The translations under genes and the position numbers were made by a program. Of a stretch of 64,000 bases of DNA, positions 59,846 through 64,000 are shown in pieces; the stretch's first letter is position 1; every line of letters begins with the position of its first letter. A model generated the notes under the pieces. It did no database searches. It saw nothing but the letters and a program-made list of their open reading frames with translations, and was not told the origin of the DNA. Source of the DNA: Mycobacterium cookii (lineage in GTDB: Bacteria > Actinomycetota > Actinomycetes > Mycobacteriales > Mycobacteriaceae); the NCBI RefSeq assembly GCF_010727945.1, contig NZ_AP022569.1, positions 806,001-870,000 of the forward strand. The letters run 5' to 3'.

Positions 59846-61318
59846 ATGAGCGCAGGCGCGCAGACCGGAACCATCTCAACCCGTGTTCCGGCACGGCTGG
59901 ATCGGTTGCCGTGGTCGCGGTTTCACTGGCGCGTGGTCATCGGCCTCGGCGGAGTGTGGGTGCTCGACGGGCTCGAGGTCACGATGGTCGGCAACGTCTC
60001 ATCGCGTCTCACCGAGAAGGGCAGCGGGATCCACCTCACTCCCGCTGACATCGGCGTGGCCGCGGCGTTCTACATCGCGGGAGCGTGCCTGGGCGCGCTG
60101 TTCTTTGGCCACCTGACTGATCGATTCGGGCGACGCAACCTGTTCATCCTGACCCTCGCGGTCTACCTGACCGCAACTGTCGCAACGGCATTCGCGTTCG
60201 CACCGTGGTATTTCTTCATCGCACGCTTCCTCACCGGGTCGGGAATCGGCGGCGAATACGCAGCCATCAATTCGGCGATCGACGAGTTGATTCCCGCCCG
60301 GGTCCGGGGCCGGGTGGACCTGGTGATCAACGGCACCTATTGGTTGGGATCGGCGGCGGGGGCGGGCGGTGCGCTCGTCCTGCTCGACACGTCGAATTTT
60401 CCCGCCGACATAGGGTGGCGACTGTCCTTCGGCATCGGCGCCATCTTTGGCATTTTCGTTCTTCTGGTACGACGCAACGTCCCGGAGAGCCCGCGCTGGT
60501 TGTTCATCCACGGACGCGACCGTGAGGCCGAGCAGATCGTCCATGACATCGAAGCCAGCGTGGAGCGCGAAACTGGTCGCCCGTTGCCTGCACCACGCGG
60601 GCGTCCACTGAAAGTTCGCCAGCGCCAGACGATTTCATTTCTCGAGATCGCGAGGGTGGCGTTCACGCTGTATCCGCGGCGCGCGATCCTCGGACTGGCC
60701 CTGTTCGTCGGTCAGGCTTTCCTGTACAACGGCGTGACGTTCAATCTGGGCACGTTGTTGAGTGGGTTCTACGACGTCGGCGCCGGAACAGTCCCGCTGT
60801 TCTACGTCATGTGGGCGCTGAGCAACTTCTTCGGGCCGCTGGTCCTCGGGCGACTCTTCGACACCGTCGGCCGCAAACCGATGATCGCGCTGTCCTACAT
60901 CGGCTCGGCGGTCGTGGCGGTCGTCCTGGCAATTCTGTTCGTGACGCAAGCCGGCGGAGTGTGGGGGTTCATCGGGGTGCTCGCCGCGACGTTCTTCTTG
61001 GCGTCGGCCGGTGCGAGCGCCGCCTACCTGACCGTCAGCGAGATCTTCCCGATGGAGACCCGGGCGCTGGCGATCGCGTTCTTCTACGCGCTGGGCACCG
61101 CGATCGGCGGTATCAGCGGACCGCTGCTATTCGGTCAACTGATCGAGTCCGGCGAACGGGTCCAGGTGATGTGGTCGTTCCTCATCGGCGCTGTGGTGAT
61201 GGCCCTGGCCGGCGGCGTCGAACTCTGGCTGGGCGTCGCGGCCGAACAGCGCCCGCTGGAAGAGCTCGCGTTGCCGTTGACGGTGGCCGACGCTGAGGCC
61301 CACGACGAGGCGCAGTAG
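59846..61318 (+). CDS. MFS transporter, metabolite:H+ symporter type
   Basis: The 490-residue transporter has twelve helices and the MFS signatures GHLTDRFGRRNLF (loop 2-3), RFLTGSGIGGEYAAINSAIDE and LFDTVGRKPMIALSYIGSA (loop 8-9), with VPESPRWLF in the middle. GIGGEY is typical of the metabolite:H+ and sugar/aromatic acid symporters. It probably imports a small organic acid or sugar. GGAGAACC precedes the ATG. It is divergent from the small membrane protein and stands alone. Confidence 0.92.
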   Translation: MSAGAQTGTISTRVPARLDRLPWSRFHWRVVIGLGGVWVLDGLEVTMVGNVSSRLTEKGSGIHLTPADIGVAAAFYIAGACLGALFFGHLTDRFGRRNLFILTLAVYLTATVATAFAFAPWYFFIARFLTGSGIGGEYAAINSAIDELIPARVRGRVDLVINGTYWLGSAAGAGGALVLLDTSNFPADIGWRLSFGIGAIFGIFVLLVRRNVPESPRWLFIHGRDREAEQIVHDIEASVERETGRPLPAPRGRPLKVRQRQTISFLEIARVAFTLYPRRAILGLALFVGQAFLYNGVTFNLGTLLSGFYDVGAGTVPLFYVMWALSNFFGPLVLGRLFDTVGRKPMIALSYIGSAVVAVVLAILFVTQAGGVWGFIGVLAATFFLASAGASAAYLTVSEIFPMETRALAIAFFYALGTAIGGISGPLLFGQLIESGERVQVMWSFLIGAVVMALAGGVELWLGVAAEQRPLEELALPLTVADAEAHDEAQ

Positions 61319-61441
61319 TGCGGCGCCAGCCGTCCTGCGAGCTACGGTTACGTGAACACCGGTTGAACTTGGTTGAACGCCAGCTGAGATGTTGCGGGGG
61401 GTGGCTGCGCACCGGTCGCAATTTTGGAACACTCAGACACC

Positions 61442-61792
61442 ATGAAACGTCTGCTGATGCTGCTCAGCGTCGCCGCCATGATCGGTACGGCGGCGCCCGT
61501 GTACGCCGACGACCCGGACCCCAGCCCCACCAACGACGCGAGCTTTCTCAAGGAAATGTCCGACGCGGGGCTCACCTACCACGATGGGTCTCAAGCGGTC
61601 GCGGCGGCCAAAAACGTCTGCGACATGGCCAACAAAGGGACTTCCGAATCCGAGATCGAGAAAAAGCTGCAGGACGTCAACTCCTTCTCCGGGAACGGCG
61701 CGAAGAAGTTCATCATGCTCGCGGCCAAATCGTACTGCCCCAAGCAGTTGGAACCAGACGAGAGCCCGGCTCCGAAAGCGCCAGGGCAATAG
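61442..61792 (+). CDS. DUF732 secreted protein
   Basis: The 116-residue protein has a signal peptide (MKRLLMLLSVAAMIGTAAPV, cleavage at VYADD) and a DUF732 domain: DASFLKEMSDAGLTYHDG, with Cys in KNVCDMA and KSYCPKQ. The tail is Pro/Glu-rich. ATG at 61442 starts the signal peptide cleanly. It is the third DUF732 gene in the window, and its stop is four bases from the convergent small gene. Confidence 0.87.
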   Translation: MKRLLMLLSVAAMIGTAAPVYADDPDPSPTNDASFLKEMSDAGLTYHDGSQAVAAAKNVCDMANKGTSESEIEKKLQDVNSFSGNGAKKFIMLAAKSYCPKQLEPDESPAPKAPGQ

Positions 61793-61796
61793 GGGA

Positions 61797-61961
61797 TTAC
61801 ACCCGAGCGCGGACAACCTCGTCGGCTGCTGCACGCATTCGCTCCGACAACCGGAGCAAGTCGTGCTCGCCGACGCCGTTCTGCAGCGTGTAGGCCAGTT
61901 GCCGCAACTCAACTGCGCAGTCACGCAGTTCGTCAAGGAGCCGCGACTCAGCGGTGATCAT
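61797..61961 (-). CDS. Very small helical protein, unknown function
   Basis: A 54-residue protein beginning MITAESRLLDELRDCAVELR, with a charged amphipathic heptad pattern (LLRLSERMRAAADEVV) that suggests a coiled coil or helical hairpin. GGGGGAAGG lies just before the ATG. It overlaps the end of the zinc-ribbon-like gene by 14 bases, so the two are likely cotranscribed. No family recognised. Confidence 0.55.
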   Translation of the reverse strand: MITAESRLLDELRDCAVELRQLAYTLQNGVGEHDLLRLSERMRAAADEVVRARV

Positions 61962-62214
61962 GACCTTCCCCCTTGGTCGTGACGGACTCGATGTCCGTTG
62001 CGTCGAACGTTGACAATGCACGTGTCGCTTCGCAAGCTTCGGCCAGCACCGCGCCGCAATGACATCGCCAGGTCTGATGGCGCCCGCACGCGCACGCCGC
62101 GCTGTTGACCACGACCCGTTCAGGCCGCATCAGGTGACCGCGTGGACAGCGCAACGGCGGGGCGGTGGCCCCGCGCGCCGATGGGAACCGCACCAGTTCG
62201 CCAACCGCAGGCAT
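61948..62214 (-). CDS. Small Cys/His-rich (zinc-ribbon-like) protein
   Basis: An 88-residue protein with metal-binding-type clusters CPRGH, CACGRH and CHCGAVLAEAC in its middle third (about 24-60), and a charged C-terminus. The pattern suggests one structural zinc. It could act in nucleic-acid or protein binding, but no family was recognised. It overlaps the next small gene and lies upstream of it on the minus strand. Confidence 0.55.
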   Translation of the reverse strand: MPAVGELVRFPSARGATAPPLRCPRGHLMRPERVVVNSAACACGRHQTWRCHCGAVLAEACEATRALSTFDATDIESVTTKGEGHDHR

Positions 62215-62267
62215 AGGGGGACGGTATGCGGCGTCCCTGCGCGCGACATTAATAAACCGAGTGGACT

Positions 62268-62286
62268 CGCTGAGAAAAATTCAGCG
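62268..62286. other. Short hairpin in the divergent region
   Basis: CGCTGA (62268-62273) and TCAGCG (62281-62286) form a 6-bp stem with an A-rich loop. It lies between two divergent genes, so it is better explained as an operator or chance dyad than as a terminator. Confidence 0.3.
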
Positions 62287-62381
62287 GTGACTCGCGGTCA
62301 TCTTTGCTGCGCCTAGCGAAACAAACAGGGCATTAACAATTTTCATGTATCTCCTGCACATCCAGGTGCTAACTTCGGTCC

Positions 62382-63380
62382 GTGCCTGGACTCGGAGTTC
62401 CGCTGCGAATCGGTGTGCTCGGTGCGGCGCGAATCGCTCCGTCGGCGCTCATCAAACCGGCCCAGAGCAACGACGATGTCGTCGTCGCGGCGGTGGCGGC
62501 GCGCGACCGCTCACGCGCGCAGGCGTTTGCTGCCAAACACAGCATCGCGCGGGTGCACGACACCTACGAGGCGCTGATCGACGACCCGGACATCGATGCG
62601 ATCTACAACCCCCTGCCGAACGGGCTGCACGGCAGATGGACTCGCGCCGCACTGGCCGCCGGCAAGCATGTGCTGTGCGAAAAGCCTTTCACCGCGAACG
62701 CCGCCGAAGCCCGGGAGATCGCGGAATTGGCGGCGAAGTCGGACCGCGTCGTGATGGAAGCATTCCACTACCGCTACCACCCGCTGGCGTTGCGCGCCTT
62801 GGAGATCATCGCCTCGGGCGAACTGGGGAAGCTGACGCGGGTGGAAGCTGCCCTGTGTTTCCCGCTGCCGGTGTTCTCCGATATCCGCTATGACTACGCG
62901 CTCGCCGGTGGCGCCCTGATGGACGCCGGCTGCTATGCCGTCCACATGGTGCGGACATTCGGCGGTTCGACCCCGGACGTCGTGTCGGCGCAGGCCAAGC
63001 TGCATGATCCTCGCGTCGACCGGGCAATGACGGCCGAGCTGCGGTTCGCCGAGGGCCACACCGGGCGGGTCCGCTGCTCGATGTGGTCGACGCGATTGCT
63101 GGAGACCAGCGCTCGCATCGTCGGTGACCGCGGTGAGATCAAGCTGCTCAACCCGGTGACACCGCACCTTGTCCACCGCATGTCGGTGCGCTCATCCGAG
63201 GGCAAACGTGTCGAGCGATTCTCGCGCCGCCCGACCTACGCGTATCAGCTCGACGCGTTCGCCGGCGCAGTGTTGCGCGGCCAGCCGGTGACGACCACGC
63301 CCGAGGACGCCGTCGAGAACATGACGGTCATCGATGCGATCTACCGCGCGGCAGGCCTGCCGCTGCGCGAACCGAGCTGA
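62382..63380 (+). CDS. Gfo/Idh/MocA-family oxidoreductase
   Basis: The 332-residue dehydrogenase has an N-terminal Rossmann fold (RIGVLGAARIAPSALIKPA), the conserved cofactor-site CEKPFTANAAEA with the catalytic Lys, MEAFHYRYHPLALRALE, and GALMDAGCYAVHMVRTFGG with the active-site Asp and His. This is the dimeric trans-1,2-dihydrobenzene-1,2-diol/xylose dehydrogenase-like branch. The GTG start gives MPGLGVPLRIGV, with no strong ribosome site visible. Substrate unknown. Confidence 0.92.
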   Translation: MPGLGVPLRIGVLGAARIAPSALIKPAQSNDDVVVAAVAARDRSRAQAFAAKHSIARVHDTYEALIDDPDIDAIYNPLPNGLHGRWTRAALAAGKHVLCEKPFTANAAEAREIAELAAKSDRVVMEAFHYRYHPLALRALEIIASGELGKLTRVEAALCFPLPVFSDIRYDYALAGGALMDAGCYAVHMVRTFGGSTPDVVSAQAKLHDPRVDRAMTAELRFAEGHTGRVRCSMWSTRLLETSARIVGDRGEIKLLNPVTPHLVHRMSVRSSEGKRVERFSRRPTYAYQLDAFAGAVLRGQPVTTTPEDAVENMTVIDAIYRAAGLPLREPS

Positions 63381-63437
63381 CTGGTCCGACGCCGGAAACT
63401 GGGCCGCCGGGCGCGGGTCTGGCCATATCATCGGGTG

Positions 63438-64000
63438 ATGAGCGCCGGTGGCCTGGATATGGCGGACTCGCCGGCCTTCACTGACGAGGAGTCCGCCCGC
63501 TACCGCGCCGCCGGTTGGTGGTCCGATGTGACGTTGTCCGACGCGGTATCAGCCAACGCACAACACCATGCGGACCGGGTGGCCTACGTCGACCATCTCG
63601 GCGGATCGCTTACCTGGCGCGAATTCGATAGTGCGGCAACGGCTCTGGCTGAACAGTTGGTCGGTGTCGGTGTCGTCCGCGGTGATCGGATCGCGGTGTG
63701 GCACGGCGACTCGGCCGCCATCCACGTGCTGTTCGCCGCGATCGAACGATGCGGCGCCGTCGTCGTCGGCATCGGCGCGCGCGCCGGCAGTCGTGAGGTC
63801 GCGGCCATCTTGCGCGGTTCGCGGTCGACGTTGTTGATCAGCGACCCGGTCCGCAGCGACGCTGCGACCCGGGCCGCATTTGGATTGCCGATCCTGGAAC
63901 TCACGGACACCGACGGGGCGCCGCGACTCGACGTCGAGGCGGCTGGCGCTGCGTTGACATCCGAGCGGCGACTCGGCGCCGACGATGTGTTCTTGATCAA
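63438..64000 (+). CDS. Acyl-CoA synthetase/AMP-dependent ligase, N-terminal part (cut by window edge)
   Basis: The first 187 residues are visible: WWSDVTLSDAVSANAQHHAD, RVAYVDHLGGSLTWREFDSA, GVVRGDRIAVWHGDSAAIHVLFAAIERCGAV and VVGIGARAGSREVAAILRGS. This is the N-terminal domain of the ANL adenylating superfamily (FadD-like). The P-loop and C-terminal domain fall outside the window. ATG at 63438 follows GGGTG; it lies 57 bases after the oxidoreductase gene. Confidence 0.85.
   Translation, partial: MSAGGLDMADSPAFTDEESARYRAAGWWSDVTLSDAVSANAQHHADRVAYVDHLGGSLTWREFDSAATALAEQLVGVGVVRGDRIAVWHGDSAAIHVLFAAIERCGAVVVGIGARAGSREVAAILRGSRSTLLISDPVRSDAATRAAFGLPILELTDTDGAPRLDVEAAGAALTSERRLGADDVFLI

Noticed and set aside
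62268..62286. Hairpin as a rho-independent terminator
   Set aside because: It lies between divergent gene starts and has no T-run, so it does not end either transcript.
1..64000. Insertion sequences, prophage, CRISPR or attachment sites
   Set aside because: No transposase, integrase, phage genes, direct repeat arrays or target duplications were seen.

Overview
The window is high-GC actinobacterial DNA. A complete mce locus, MmpS/MmpL, three DUF732 secreted proteins, a DrrAB-type exporter and large fadE/echA-type beta-oxidation gene sets point to Mycobacterium in the broad sense, probably an environmental non-tuberculous species. Genes are tightly packed, with many ATGA, GTGA and TGATG stop/start overlaps. 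I saw no tRNA, rRNA, CRISPR array or insertion sequence.

Region 1 (1-4405, minus strand): an aromatic ring-cleavage operon. In transcription order it encodes an ACMSD-like amidohydrolase, a LigB-type extradiol dioxygenase, a meta-cleavage alpha/beta hydrolase and a Rieske oxygenase cut by the window edge. A GntR/FCD regulator lies upstream, and a perfect 10-bp inverted repeat sits between regulator and operon. Region 2 (4738-15962, plus): yrbEA, yrbEB, mceA-F, two Mce-associated proteins and a CAP-domain secreted protein, divergent from that GntR gene. This is a complete lipid/sterol-type importer. Region 3 (15969-16732): a DUF2834 membrane protein and a DUF732 protein.

Region 4 (16860-29411): eleven co-directional genes plus one more acyl-CoA dehydrogenase gene, for CoA-thioester catabolism. 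They are two acyl-CoA dehydrogenases, two SDRs (one very like 2-hydroxycyclohexanecarboxyl-CoA dehydrogenase BadH), a thiolase, a family-I-type CoA-transferase, an HMG-CoA-lyase-like enzyme, three enoyl-CoA hydratases, a CrtC-fold DUF7064-type protein and an APH-like phosphotransferase. A divergent FadR-type GntR gene and two FadR-like operator sites frame the acyl-CoA dehydrogenase genes. Region 5 (29436-32896): a NorE/NorF-like membrane operon flanked by two copies of a 42-nt structured motif, then a lytic transglycosylase and a DUF732 protein.

Region 6 (33034-45380): a compact polyketide locus. It has a CPA2 antiporter, a halogenase-like flavoprotein, a KS-AT-DH-KR-ACP synthase, a DrrA/DrrB-like exporter, a phytoene-desaturase-like oxidase and a MarR regulator, with a MarR-type palindrome at the divergent promoter. 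Region 7 (45405-50874): a C39-like secreted protein and a 1373-residue multi-domain signalling protein coupled to a STAS antagonist. Region 8 (51203-55510): a decayed SnoaL-like gene, then FAD hydroxylase, atypical SDR, cytosolic substrate-binding-like protein and aldo/keto reductase. Region 9 (55528-59202): mmpS-mmpL and a small downstream gene, behind a perfect 35-bp palindrome. Region 10 (59293-64000): small membrane protein, MFS transporter, DUF732 protein, two tiny minus-strand genes, a Gfo/Idh/MocA oxidoreductase and the start of an acyl-CoA synthetase.

The overall theme is uptake (Mce) and breakdown of hydrophobic ring compounds, beside a separate secondary-metabolite locus. All assignments come from reading motifs and translations by eye. 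No database search was run.
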